A stretch of DNA of 64,000 nucleotides from Lichtheimia corymbifera B2541 (Eukaryota; Mucoromycota; Mucoromycetes; Mucorales; Lichtheimiaceae). Below, piece after piece: positions 1 to 11,861 of this stretch; position 1 is the first letter of the stretch, and each line of letters begins with the position of its first letter. Both the position numbers and the translations under genes were made by a program. Under the pieces are notes generated by a model, which made no database searches, was not told the DNA's origin, and saw nothing but the letters and a program-made list of their open reading frames with translations. The stretch covers positions 1-64,000 of the forward strand of contig JNEU01000834.1 in the NCBI GenBank assembly GCA_000697475.1, written 5' to 3'.

Positions 1-915
<915 letters not shown>

Positions 916-1857
916 GTTTGCTGAGAAAGCGGTAAAGAAAAGAGAAGCCGGGGTGAAAGGTACAAATGAATAATTAGCCGGGTGGCTTCGGCTGAGAGGA
1001 AAACTGAAGAAGATGCCAGAAGACTAGACTACCCTATCAACCAAACAAATTCGAGATGGCCCTTCAGGCACACCCAGTTGCACAAATATTTTACACACGC
1101 GCACACACACATCATTGTTTGTGAATCACATCTCATCTCCTATTTATCTCTAACAATGAACCTCACCAATAATGTGATCATTCTCCTTTCCTTTCTATAA
1201 AATCATGTTTCACGTATATAATCTCCCCAATGCTGTTGGTCATGAATGAGACATTTGATTATTACAGATCTGAGTATAATATACACCCGTCATTATGGCA
1301 AATGCCAGGCTCCATAACCCGTGGGAAATTGAGACACGAGCTTGTGCACCCTGCTGCATGATGACACTACGCAAGTGCATACATCATCGCTTGTTGTCTG
1401 TGTTATCAATCTGTCGGGGAAGCTTAAACTTTGTCAGATCCATCCGTCTATTACTTGTCAGAGCCCGCATTCAGACATGACGTAGTAACGGCTTTAGTAT
1501 ATAATGGCCCCATCACGTTCATCGTTGCGCATAAAGAAATCAAGACTCATCATGAAAAAAGGAGCCATTGTCGCATCATATTGCCCCATTGTTTAAAGCT
1601 TTCATACACAAGGAAAGGGTAATGCGATATTAACTATCGAGTTCTGAGGGCTAATGTGTGATACCCTTATTACTGAATAGCATTGAAAGAATGTTGCTCC
1701 CCCTTCATAAGGCCTCATCTAAGTGGCGTAGGATGCATATACAAGGCTAAGCATGAAGTAGACACAGCGCATCTTTATAAAATAAAAAAGGCTTCTAGTA
1801 TCCTAGCATGCTATATCCGTATTCTTCACAGTAGTGTTCCATGTACCACCCGGCTCA
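916..1857. other. Intergenic region between SSC1 and the GILT gene
   Basis: About 0.9 kb upstream of SSC1 and downstream of the GILT-like gene. It holds a short CA-rich run near 1095-1110 and no reading frame that looks coding. No tRNA or snRNA motif was seen. Confidence 0.5.
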
Positions 1858-2835
1858 TCATTGATATGCGTCCTCAATGGATTTGACAAAATCTTTGACT
1901 TCGTAGCCACCATCGCAATCCTAGATAATGAGAGTAATCAGACGAATTCATCCGCGATTTTTAATTGGGAGCAATCATTACCTTCCAAGTGCCATCATGA
2001 ATGCAACGCAAACGATTGTCAATATACACTGTGCAGCTTTTCCTATCAGGATAAACAGCTATTAGACATCGTGCGTTTAATCTCGCATCTTTTTAGGCAA
2101 CTTACTCGACTCCAAGGCTTTGTGTACGCTTCACTGATTCACCCAAAAGCTCGACACCTTTACCAGATTCAATGCAATCCTTGACACGTGAAAACGACAA
2201 TCCCAGTTGTCCCGCTGCATGATAGAACAATGTCAATATTAATGACATACTCTCTTATACTTTTGCTTTTCCTTACCGCAATCCTCGGCCAAACCGTCAC
2301 CATTACCGATGGACTCGTATTTCTCGTTCAAACAAAGATCGAATTCAAACCATTGATGGTAATCAGGATAGACATGCTTGAAACAGAGTTCTTGAATATT
2401 GCCAAGGCATTCTGAAGGACCATGCTTGCTACATAATCCCGGTGACAGGATGAGTGTTGGATGTTCTCACAACATACACATGCTCTCAATGACATACCAT
2501 TCATATTGATATTCCTCGGATTGATTAGCGTGGGCAATATAGTTGACATCAAGAGATACTGGCACTTGCACTTGATCCACTAGCAGAAACGTGCAATGTT
2601 ATCATATCAGTTGCTTCACAACATCGGCTGTATCACACTTACAGACTTGAGAAAATACATTTTCACAAAAGACCTTGTCTGGACACTTGCTCATGACAAA
2701 TAGCTCGACGGGAACCGCATTACTACGAATATGGTGACGCGCCGATTGAATAGAAGATCTCGGCCATGGCATAAACGATACAACTGAAATGAAGGCAATG
2801 GCGATAAGCAGCAATGTACATGCGTTGGCTGGCAT
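1858..2835 (-). CDS. GILT-family (gamma-interferon-inducible lysosomal thiol reductase-like) secreted/vacuolar protein
   Basis: Six exons (2643-2835, 2498-2579, 2277-2428, 2106-2214, 1982-2042, 1858-1920) sum to 660 nt, giving a 219-residue protein. A hydrophobic signal peptide covers about residues 1-22. Then comes VPVELFVMSKCPD, the start of the thioredoxin-like fold, and the family signature CKHGPSECLGN about 45 residues later, with further cysteines that could form disulfides. GILT proteins reduce disulfides in acidic compartments. Here the usual CxxC site reads CPDKVFC, so the second cysteine is not at the normal position and classical dithiol activity is uncertain. Expected location is vacuole or secreted. 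Family assignment is firm; activity is inferred. Confidence 0.82.
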
Positions 2836-3243
2836 AACGAATGTGTATGGGAGTTGTAATAGTTGAGTAAGGGAACAAGAAGAAGATTAATGGTGTGCTC
2901 CCTTTTTCTTTCTCACATTCATGCACACCATCCACTTTGATATTGCACAATTTGTGCCACATTACACTGCTCATTAATATAGTGAAACCTCGCTCATCTT
3001 TACTATTAAAATACCAATTTTATAATACATCAAGTTGTTCAAGGATGTCTATTGTTGGCTGTTTTATGCGAGTATGCATGTATGGGGTGTGTGTGTGTGT
3101 GTGCGCAGTAATAATCCATCTCCTTGATTGGCGGGGGCAGGGAGTTCCCAGACTATATGCTGGGTCACTTGAAACTCGTGAAACCATTTGATCGTATCCA
3201 ATTAAAAGTGAGCAGTGCTGAGTTAATTAATCCCTGAAAAAAC
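2836..3243. other. Intergenic region upstream of the U1 gene, with a (GT)n run
   Basis: About 0.4 kb shared by the minus-strand GILT gene and the plus-strand U1 snRNA gene. A (GT)n microsatellite lies at 3087-3103. The last 120 bp are likely to hold the U1 promoter, but no fungal snRNA upstream element can be named with confidence. Confidence 0.5.
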
Positions 3244-3251
3244 TATAAAAG
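3244..3251 (+). promoter_or_regulatory. TATA box of the U1 snRNA gene
   Basis: TATAAAAG lies 29-36 nt before the first base of the U1 RNA. That is the spacing expected for an RNA polymerase II TATA box and fits a Pol II snRNA gene. Confidence 0.7.
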
Positions 3252-3279
3252 GAGGGCCAAAACGCAACCTGAACAACTC

Positions 3280-3446
3280 ATACTTACCTGAGTCGTGTGT
3301 CTGGTGATCAAGGAGGCTGGGCACACAGGCGAGATGGCCTACCATTGCACTCCCGGTGGCCGCTTGTCTGCGAACATCCTTCGGGGTGTCTCGAGGCTAC
3401 AATTTTTGCTTTGGGGAAGAGTTTGGTTCGCTGAACTATTCCCCGC
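3280..3446 (+). ncRNA. U1 spliceosomal snRNA
   Basis: The RNA starts with ATACTTACCTG, the invariant U1 5' end that pairs with 5' splice sites. Stem-loop I carries GATCAAGGAGG (3306-3316), close to the U1-70K binding loop. Stem-loop II carries ATTGCACTCC (3344-3353), identical to the U1A loop of animal U1. A single-stranded Sm site AATTTTTG follows at 3401-3408, then a terminal hairpin at 3413-3444 with GGGGAA/TTCCCC arms. All five landmarks occur in the right order within about 167 nt, close to the usual U1 length. The 3' end is placed just after the last hairpin. U1 recognises 5' splice sites in the nucleus; its 5' end matches the GTAAGT donors used throughout this window. Confidence 0.95.
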
Positions 3447-3659
3447 CTTTCACTTTTACAAAGAAAATGATAATATCAAATGAAATGAGTTGTGTATATC
3501 ATTATCGTGACTTTTAATGAAGATTAGTTTGCTCACGTTGGTTCAACTACTTGAATACATAAATGGATGAACAGAGGAGAGAACAATGCTGTGTGCGTGT
3601 GTGTGTATGGGAGGACTAAAAAGTGTGTGTATGGAACAAAATGGGTGTGATGATAACGA

Positions 3660-5617
3660 TTATGCAGCAGCAGACACAACTTGTTGGGTACCAGCGGCAG
3701 CGACCTTTTTGTTTTCAGTGACCTTTTCAGCACCTTCCCAACCAAAGTCCTCAGTGGCAGTATCAGCAAGCATTTCTGCAATAGCAAGAGATGCTGTGCA
3801 TGCAGGGGTAGGAGCGTTGCGGACACAAAGAATCTTGCCATCCATGACCTTACGTTCCAAGATATAGTCGTTGGCAGCAATGCCACCATCTTCAAAGACC
3901 TGTGACATGACACCAGCAAAGCTTTCTTCAACCATATCTTCGGTAAGACCAGGAACATATGCTTGAGCAGCACGCAAAAAGGCACGCTTGTTCATATCCT
4001 TGTATAATTCACCAATGGAAAGTGATGGGTTCTTGAGTGCAAACATCATCAAGTTGACGTTGGTAAGCGAATCCCAAAGATCAGACAACTTAAAGTCAAA
4101 GAAGCTATAGCCTTCGCGTGTAAAGGTAAGGCATGCTCCAGGTCCCACAATCATTTGGATACCACGGCGAGTATTGACCTACAAATATATGCATGATATC
4201 ATGTGAGCTCTTCCACACTTTGCTGCACCTCATTTTCCTTTTCTTCCTTTTTTCCTTACAGTTGGGGTGAAATGAACACCGACAGGGATACCACCACCAC
4301 TGGGCACTGGGTACACATTCATACGGCAAATGCCACGGTATTCAGGCTTGAGTTGGTAGTAAGTGCCACGGAAGGTCACCACCTTGGCCTTGTTAGGATT
4401 ACCACCAGCCAATCCAGCGACACGATCAGAGTAGAAACCAGCACATGTAATAACATTCTTGGCTGATACCTTGAGTGTAGGACCACGTTGCTTAGGTTCC
4501 ACACCCCAAATCTATATATCCTTGTCAATAAACATTGCATGATGCTATACCAACGACGACAACTTGATGCATACCTCAATACGACCATCAGGGCGTTGTT
4601 CGAATTTGCTGGCTTCAAAGGCAAGTTTGATCTCTGCACGGCTATGGTAATCATAAGCAATCATCCAACATAAACCAAACACCTATATGATGACTTACCC
4701 AGATTGAACGATCTCGTTGGCAATGCATTGAGCTACCAATCCATAGTCGGTGATACCGGTGTTGGGGGAATAAAGAGCAGAGTAGGCAACAACGTTGGGT
4801 TCCAAACGACGGATCTGCATGGGAGGAGATAATCATTAGAATTAAATCATCACCTCCTTGACCACACACACACTCGTATTACACACGTACCTCCTCACTA
4901 TCTAGAACTTGCAGATCTTTGACGCCGTTTGTGGTGGCGATCTTATAGAGGCGTTCTACCTCCTTGTGCTCCTTTTCGTTGACAGCCACAATAAGCTTGC
5001 CACAGCGTTCCACAGGTAGCTGGTTTTGCTTGCAGTATTCATACATGAGCTCTGCACCACGCACACAAGTGTATGCCATACGTGAACCAGGCTTGTAGTA
5101 AATACCGGCATGGATGACACCACTGTTATGACCGGTCTGATGAGCGGCAACTTCACGTTCCTTTTCAAGAACAGCAACAGTCATGTTGGGGAATCGCTTC
5201 AATAGCTCGCGTGCAGTTGCCAAGCCAATAATACCACCACCCACTGCATATGTGTGTATGTGTTACAGAAAATGTTCACAGGTAAATGTTAATAATGAAT
5301 CCAAATAAACATAGACATTGGCAAAAGTAGATCTTACCAATCACAACATCAAAGTCGGTTTTGCCGTTGTTTTGTGAAAGGGCCGTGCGAAAGCGTTCTT
5401 CAGCTGCTGGACCTCGTAGCTTGGCCAAACCAGGATTGACAGGCACGTTTTCACCAGGCAATGTTTCCCAGAATGACATCTTTTGTTCAGCATGTACCTT
5501 GGTTGGTTCAGGACGAATAGCCATATAGGCCATGCCGGTAGCAGCAAACGCACCCATTGTGATTGCAGGCATGCGACCACCACGAGCAAACATTCTTGCA
5601 GATCGAGCAAACACCAT
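3660..5617 (-). CDS. L2HGDH: Mitochondrial FAD-dependent L-2-hydroxyglutarate dehydrogenase
   Basis: Six exons (5338-5617, 4891-5243, 4699-4814, 4575-4641, 4260-4511, 3660-4178) sum to 1587 nt, giving 528 residues. An Arg/Ala-rich N-terminus suggests mitochondrial import. The FAD-binding Rossmann motif GGGIIGLATARELL is followed by the family blocks AAHQTGHNSGVIHAGIYYKP, CGKLIVAV, VITCAGFYSDRVAGLAGG and LCVRNAPTPACTASLAIA. The enzyme oxidises the metabolic side product L-2-hydroxyglutarate to 2-oxoglutarate and passes electrons to the respiratory chain. The motif that usually reads AGVRAQ in animal enzymes reads AGVMSQ here. An Ala/Val/Gln-rich tail of about 30 residues follows the conserved core. 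The start is the first ATG of the import-like segment. Confidence 0.92.
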
Positions 5618-8600
5618 GATTGATTATTATAAGAGAGATTTGAAGATAAGATAGAAAGAGAAGGCTTGATCCAAGGACATCGAGTTGTTAGGTGCTTTTT
5701 ATATTGTCAATGGAAATGGAACCTTCTCTGCAATGCACAAATTGGCAAGGAGTATTCAAACATGCATCTACCTACGTGGATGAGTATACTCTGTGTGTGG
5801 CTTTCTTATCTCCTTCATCCAATGCTCGTCTCGCGTTTACTTCTCCTTGCACCCCCAAATCCCCCTTTCTATCCTTTTCTCGTTTCCAACATCCATGTAT
5901 CCTCCTTCTCGGTGGTAAGTGTGATGGAACAAAAGTTGCCACGTCTTTTGCTTAATGCTTTTACCCCTGATTGATCAGATACCATTTGCAATGGACATGT
6001 AGCTCCTTGGTGTGACCAAATGAAAAGGAACAAAGCAAAGCAGTATTGGTATTCCGTTTCCAACCATGCCAAGAGATCACTCGTCATGTTTCCTGTTAAG
6101 TACCTGTCATGATGGATATTGCCCTGACAACACAAAAGGGACACTATAATATGATCGTACCCGCCATTTCAATCATATTGGATGGTCTTCTCCATAAATC
6201 GCCATCAATTGAGCCCGTGGACGTTTCACGTTAAAATAGATTTTTTTTTCTCCCAATGCGTGCATATGCAATTACATGCATGTCATCTATAAAACACAAA
6301 TGCATCTATCATCACACAAGCTCACAAGCTCTCTCTTGACCATCATTGATCTATTGACAAATTTCCAATTAACGAAGATACAAAGCACAGCGTACCCCGA
6401 TTATCCTAAACATCATGTCAATCATGGCTAGAACCTATATCAGCGATCCCTGTTTGCGGAAATGGCGATGATGGGCCACTTCCTTTTTCTTTGCTTCACA
6501 CGAAGCTGACAAAGGGGTTGAATGCAGAAGAAGATACAGCGATCAGCATGCAAAAGGTAAGTGTACAAGCAGGCAACACCCCCAACCTACCTCTTCTTTG
6601 CTATGTAAACAATAGAATTTGGACATATTTAAAAAAAGATATATATGCGTCGATCCAATGTGCGTAACGTAAATAAAGAGTAATTGAAATAACCATGTTT
6701 CGGAGCACGGCCCTGTTGGTCAAACATGATAACGTATCGTATGTCTACCGCTTATGACAATGGCCACGATCTGAAGGGACAAAATCATATTGCAGCCATC
6801 CGGATCAGATCACACCAAATCAGGGGCTATATGTATGAGCTGTAAAAGACGTGATACGCCAAGAGAGTTGATTGCTGCAATCGGTGCTTTGTTGCTGCAT
6901 ATCTCAGCTAAACCCATATACACCTTGAAGAACATCCAAATGCTGTTTTTTTTTTTTTTAATCTCTACCGTATCCTAGCACCTTCACCTGATTTCATTTT
7001 GGTGGCAAGAGCTATATGGCTACTCATATATCATGTTGTGGCAATTCTGCTCCACGCATATGATATCGTGGCGTTACCGACGCAGGGAGACAGCATATTG
7101 CCACTTTTTTGTTGTTACATGCTGTATAGCAGCCTCCTTCCTTTTCTTCACGTTCCTGGATACTCTAATATCTAATAAGCCCTTAAGACATGTGATATCA
7201 TTCACTCCCTGCATACGTTTCACATCCCTTTCTATCATCATCATTTGTGGTGATGGCATCAAAAAGATTTGCTGTATATAACAAAACAGCTGTGGCATAG
7301 ATGGCACCATCGTTTTTTATTTTTGGTCGAATGGCTTGAAAAGGACGTTCATAATGATACTGCATAATCTATGCAGAAACATGCTTGGTACCTGTAAACG
7401 CGCGCATATGTATGTCGGATCCCCACCTCCGCAACATAATTCGTCAACCCCCAACTTTGTACATGTCGATGCATTCTTTCCTTGAGCTTGATCTTATACC
7501 GTGCGTTCGTGTAGGCTTCACAGTAGCCGTGCATACAGGATCTCCTGCGTGTAGCCCACGCTACAACATGGGATTTCCGTTGCCCATGATAATGGTTTAT
7601 GCGTGAATGATGATAGTCCATTTGTTTTGGCTGTCTAATATCAACAATAATGCAGTAGCTGGTCTCATGACCCACTGCGTGTACTAAGCTAGTGGTCATA
7701 AATGCGTGTTGACTCCACTCAAAGCTCAGCTACACCTTACTTTCCGTCCTGCATGATGCACGCAGCCAATGTAAATAAACAACAATGCACTTTGGTATGT
7801 ACCCACCCACAATACAGCCAAGCGTCCAATCTTCAAAGCAGCAGCAAGCGACATTAATCTTGATTACTCCTCGTTGCTCACAGCAGCATGCTGTTGACGG
7901 ATGCTGCATGTGTGCACGCTCCCGGTATCTTTAGCGCATATAAAAGGACAACGAAATAGAAATAGGGCCAATGTGAAAGGTTAATAGCTTTGTAGATCAT
8001 CAGCAACAGGTCCCAACTAAAATGTCAATAAGCAATTTGAAACGATCTAGCGGAACCACCGGCCCACTTAGCTTCCTGTGTGGTCACAAGCTTGCAATAG
8101 CTGCTACAATAGCACATGGTGGTAATGATAGACCACAACGCCTGTCATATGTGAGTGCGATTGGTTGGTCAAATGAATGATTTTATTTTAAAAGTTACAA
8201 TGAGCCCAGCTTCCGTAATACGCACAATGTTGGGCTGCATCGCTCTCAAGCTCATGCACTGGTTTTTGTCTATCAGCATGTTTTGGGCAAGCATCTATCA
8301 CGATCCGAGATGTAAAAAATCCGATCGAAACACCTCTTGCACATATGACCTTATAGAACGATATCCTTATGTATATATCACGTTGATCCAATTTTCAGTC
8401 AATGAGTAAATCGAAGAACATCACATGATGTTTATCAAGTATAAGGGAATGATATTGCAAATTGAATAATGTACAGGATGGTGGTGAATTGATATAGGTA
8501 ACAGGGATAATGTGTACTTGTATTCTAGTGTTGCTGCCGTCATAATCATCCTCCATCCACGATTGGAAAATAGCTGCTGCATGCATTGACCTGGGTATTC

Positions 8601-9414
8601 CAATAGCGTCCATGACTGTAAAGCACCTTTCACCAAGATACCATCCATTTGGTCAATCCCATCCAATCCATCATCTTCCTAAGCCGTATCTACGTGATCG
8701 TTCCTGCAGACGACACTCCAAGTAACCAAAGCAGCATTCAAGGAGATCTCATCGCTGTACTTGATTACATCCATCCATCCATTCATAGGTAACCATTGCA
8801 AGTCCAATATGCCCATAAGAAAGAAGGTCCTGCACTAATCGCTACTGATATGCTTCCTTTTCCAGCCAGCTGTTGGTTGATCCATTCTTGGTCACTTTGC
8901 CCAGGTGAACATAACTGATGTGGCATCCCATCCATAGAAAATCGTATGCATTAAAGCATGCTGCTACACGTAAATAAAGCTGCTTCTGTACAATGGCCAT
9001 CTGCTGCACACGTGATATAGGCTGTAAGCAAGCTGCTGCTGGTATACAACACCTTTTGAGACAATGGAGTAGATATCTTGCTAATAGCAATTGCTGGAAT
9101 GAATGCTGTTACGATTGGTCGTGGGATAGGAGTGTACGACAAGAGAACGTGCAGCGTCAAGAAACGTGGGTGTTGTAGTGGTGGGGTGCACACGCCATGG
9201 AGTTGCCCTTCAGTCAAAGACAATAGGATCAGGACAGTTGTAGGATTGACATGATGGGTTGAAGCAGGACAATCGTTCGCAAGTGGTAGTTGTACTTGAT
9301 TTGGGGCAACAGCTGAGAATGGGAGGAAGAGGCAAAAAAGGAGGGAGTTGAAGAGCTGAAAATAAAGTTGGTTGAGCTGTCATGCAATCCATGCACACTG
9401 TAAATCCATCCATG
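5618..9414. other. Gene-poor region, first part
   Basis: About 3.8 kb without a convincing protein gene on either strand. Two spots look like orphan transcription units: a TATAAAAC-like box near 6288 followed by a perfect splice donor AAAAG|GTAAGTG at 6557, and a TATAAAAGG box at 7939-7947 followed by a small open frame (listed separately). Several cytosine- and adenine-rich leader-like stretches follow these boxes. A poly-T run lies at about 6947-6959. I see no recognisable transposon protein here. Confidence 0.45.
8022..8180 (+). CDS. Candidate small open frame behind a TATA box (unsupported by homology)
   Basis: The frame encodes 52 residues, starting MSISNLKRSSGTTG. The ATG sits about 75 nt behind a TATAAAAGG box and has an A-rich context (CTAAAATG). 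A good donor (CATAT|GTGAGTG) lies inside the frame near its end, so the real product could be spliced onto another exon; I could not find a convincing second exon. It resembles no family I know. It may be a short unknown gene, a non-coding RNA unit or chance. Confidence 0.2.
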   Translation: MSISNLKRSSGTTGPLSFLCGHKLAIAATIAHGGNDRPQRLSYVSAIGWSNE

Positions 9415-10395
9415 ATCTTGAGATTGCTCGTCTCAAGCCTCAAACTTTCACACAATATGCTCTACGCCATGCTGATCAACTTTGTCTTAATAAAGAACCC
9501 ATACTTCATTTGAAAATTTTGAATGGGAGGTTGTAATGTGGGGTTTACTATGATGGTCGGAAATTGGGTACGCGCCGGATTTATCATTTATCGATACAGT
9601 ATGTATTATCTTGGGATTGCCCTCCTGGAGCTTGAAACTTGGTAAGCAGGTTCTCTGGGACATTCTGCTCAACTCTATTCATTTAAAAACCGCATACTTC
9701 ATTATGATATTTCAATGATCCGGACGGCCCGAATATCGGGCGGACGGAACGCAAGTAGGGTGTATAGTGCACACCCCCGCAGTTGTCCACCTCCATCGTC
9801 AAACTTGGTCAGACGGTGGGCTTCGACGTGCTGATCAACTCCATTAATATTAAAGTCGCAGGCTTCATTGTGAGAAATAAAATGCGGACGCCCGACGTTA
9901 AACGGACGGCAATATAAGTAGCATGGCCTCGAGATTGCCCACCACAAACATGAAACTTTCACACAATATACTCTTGGGCATGCTGATCAACTTTGTCTTA
10001 ATAAAGAACCCACACTTCATTTGAAAATCTTGAATGGGAGGGTGTAATGGGTGATTTACTATGAAGGACGGAAATTCCGTGCCCGTCCGAAATCATGAAA
10101 TGTCACTTAGAATAAAGAATCTTGGGATTGCCCACCTGGAACTTGAAACTTGGTAAGAAGGTCCCCTGAGTCATGCTGATCAACTTCATTCATTTAAAAA
10201 TTGCACGCTTCATTATGATGTTTTTATCCAAATATAGGAGAGGTGATCAACGACGGAGGGGAACGTAAATAGGTTGTATAGTGCATACCCCCGCGATTGT
10301 CCACCTCGATCGTGAAACTTGGTCGGACGCTGGGCTTCGCCATGTTGATCAACTCCATTCATTTAAAAACCATATGCTTCATTATATAAATGATT
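9415..10395. repeat. Two-copy higher-order tandem repeat (trimers of 150-193 bp monomers)
   Basis: Six diverged monomers start near 9422, 9615, 9782, 9933, 10126 and 10295. Neighbouring monomers are only loosely similar, but each resembles the one three places away: the spacings 9422-9933, 9615-10126 and 9782-10295 are 511, 511 and 513 bp. So the array is an ABC trimer, duplicated as A'B'C' with the last monomer cut short. Every monomer has a core with GAAACTT, then a TGATCAACT-like box (CTGCTCAACT in the second monomer), then in most a TTTAAA-like box and CTTCATT. Most also hold GGACGG-like inverted repeats, for example GCCCGAATATCGGGC near 9727. No protein frame runs through the array. Function is unknown. 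Confidence 0.85.
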
Positions 10396-11244
10396 AAAGA
10401 GGGTCAACAATGGATACCAAAAGTCATGAAACATAATGTGATCAAGGCTTTCATGCTACAAAGGGGAAGGGTTCTTGTTCATTATCAAGCAATTGAGGCG
10501 TGAAAAAGATGTTGGAATTAAATGATGACGATGATGACATGGGTAATCTAATAGGACATCGTGTCATTGTTACTGGCACAAAGTGCCTATCCCAATGGCG
10601 CTTTTTTATCATTTTCTTTGTTGTAGGTATAAAGAAATGTCTCGCAATTCTCTTACTGATACATCAATTACTCCAATGAAGGATATCAGCACCAGTCTTT
10701 TGTTACGAATGACCTTCTTATCTGGGTCCGTAAATCGAATTGGTGAGACTATGAGAACCAACACGCATTGCGCCGCCCGAGGGCAGCTCCAGATTTAGGA
10801 CGGAGAAAGATTCGACGACTTTTCGCGGTTCTGGATACTGTTGCCATGGTTATCAAGTTGTGGTATTGGTCTTTTAAAAGAGTATTGCTTCAACAAGCTT
10901 TTATTACATTGAATGAACACCATGTCATGAAGCATCATTTTATATACGCTAGTTGTCTAATGATGCCTTGATGGTCGCATGCCGCGTTACATCTGCTACT
11001 ACGTATAATGATGCTGTAATTGAGTTATGCCACCACCATAATTAAGCCTGCTTACCGTACCTATTTCATCATCTACGTCGCAAAAATCTCATGGCAATGG
11101 CTGGTTGCATGTTCGCCATCCACCAGGTATGCGTAGGTGTGTGTGCATGTGTGTGTGAGAGGATGTGGCTTACCACTATGAAGTCTTGATAAAATTTCGC
11201 TCCGACCTTTCTTTGTCCATTACCTTTCAACACGCCCAGCAAAT
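10396..11244. other. Intergenic region upstream of RPC19
   Basis: About 0.85 kb between the tandem repeat and RPC19. A short CA/GT-rich run occurs near 11136-11156. No coding frame, tRNA or snRNA was recognised. Confidence 0.5.
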
Positions 11245-11861
11245 ATGGAAGAAGACAAGCGCACCGAGGAAGACGTTGTCATGGATGACGCTCAGTCTGA
11301 GGAGGAGCAAACTGATAACCAATCTGAAAATGCCGAAGACGAGGTTATCGTGAGCGCTGACAAGATGGAAATCGTAAGTTGATCGTTTAGACGAGGGCTT
11401 CTTGAGTGGGCGATCGCTGACATGAGTTTCTTTCATAGATCGCCGGTGCAACGGGGGACCAGACCGCAATGACCTTTTGCTTCAAGGAAGAAGATCACAC
11501 GCTTGGCAACTCGCTTCGACATATGATCAACAAAAAGTATGTATGGATGGATGTGTGATGTAGGCAGACCTTTCTTCGTTGCTAACAAAAGTATAGTCCT
11601 CAAGTTGACTTTTGTGGTTACTCTATTCCCCATCCTTCTGAAGCCAAGATGCATATGCGTATTCAGACTACCAGTAAGTTATATTCCAAAAGTGGGTGGT
11701 TTGTATAAAGGAGTCCAAGCTAATCATGCTGTCAAACTATAGAGCGTACAAATGCCGTTGATGCTTTGAAGAAGGGCATGGATGACTTGACCGAATTGTG
11801 TGAATACATCAAGGAAGCCTATATGGCCGAGCTTGCCAATCACGATACTTCCATGGATTAG
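11245..11861 (+). CDS. RPC19: RNA polymerase I and III common subunit AC19
   Basis: Small alpha-like subunit that pairs with AC40 to seed assembly of RNA polymerases I and III in the nucleus. Four exons join in frame; the first is 11245-11373 and the second begins at 11439. An acidic N-terminus of about 45 residues precedes the conserved domain: [18 protein letters not shown] is the alpha-motif, followed by [20 protein letters not shown] and a helical C-terminus. Length of roughly 140 residues and domain order match the family. The start ATG opens the acidic leader [15 protein letters not shown]. No oddities were seen. Confidence 0.95.

Noticed and set aside
3295..3483. 62-codon plus-strand frame at the U1 locus
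   Set aside because: It lies on the U1 RNA and is explained by it.
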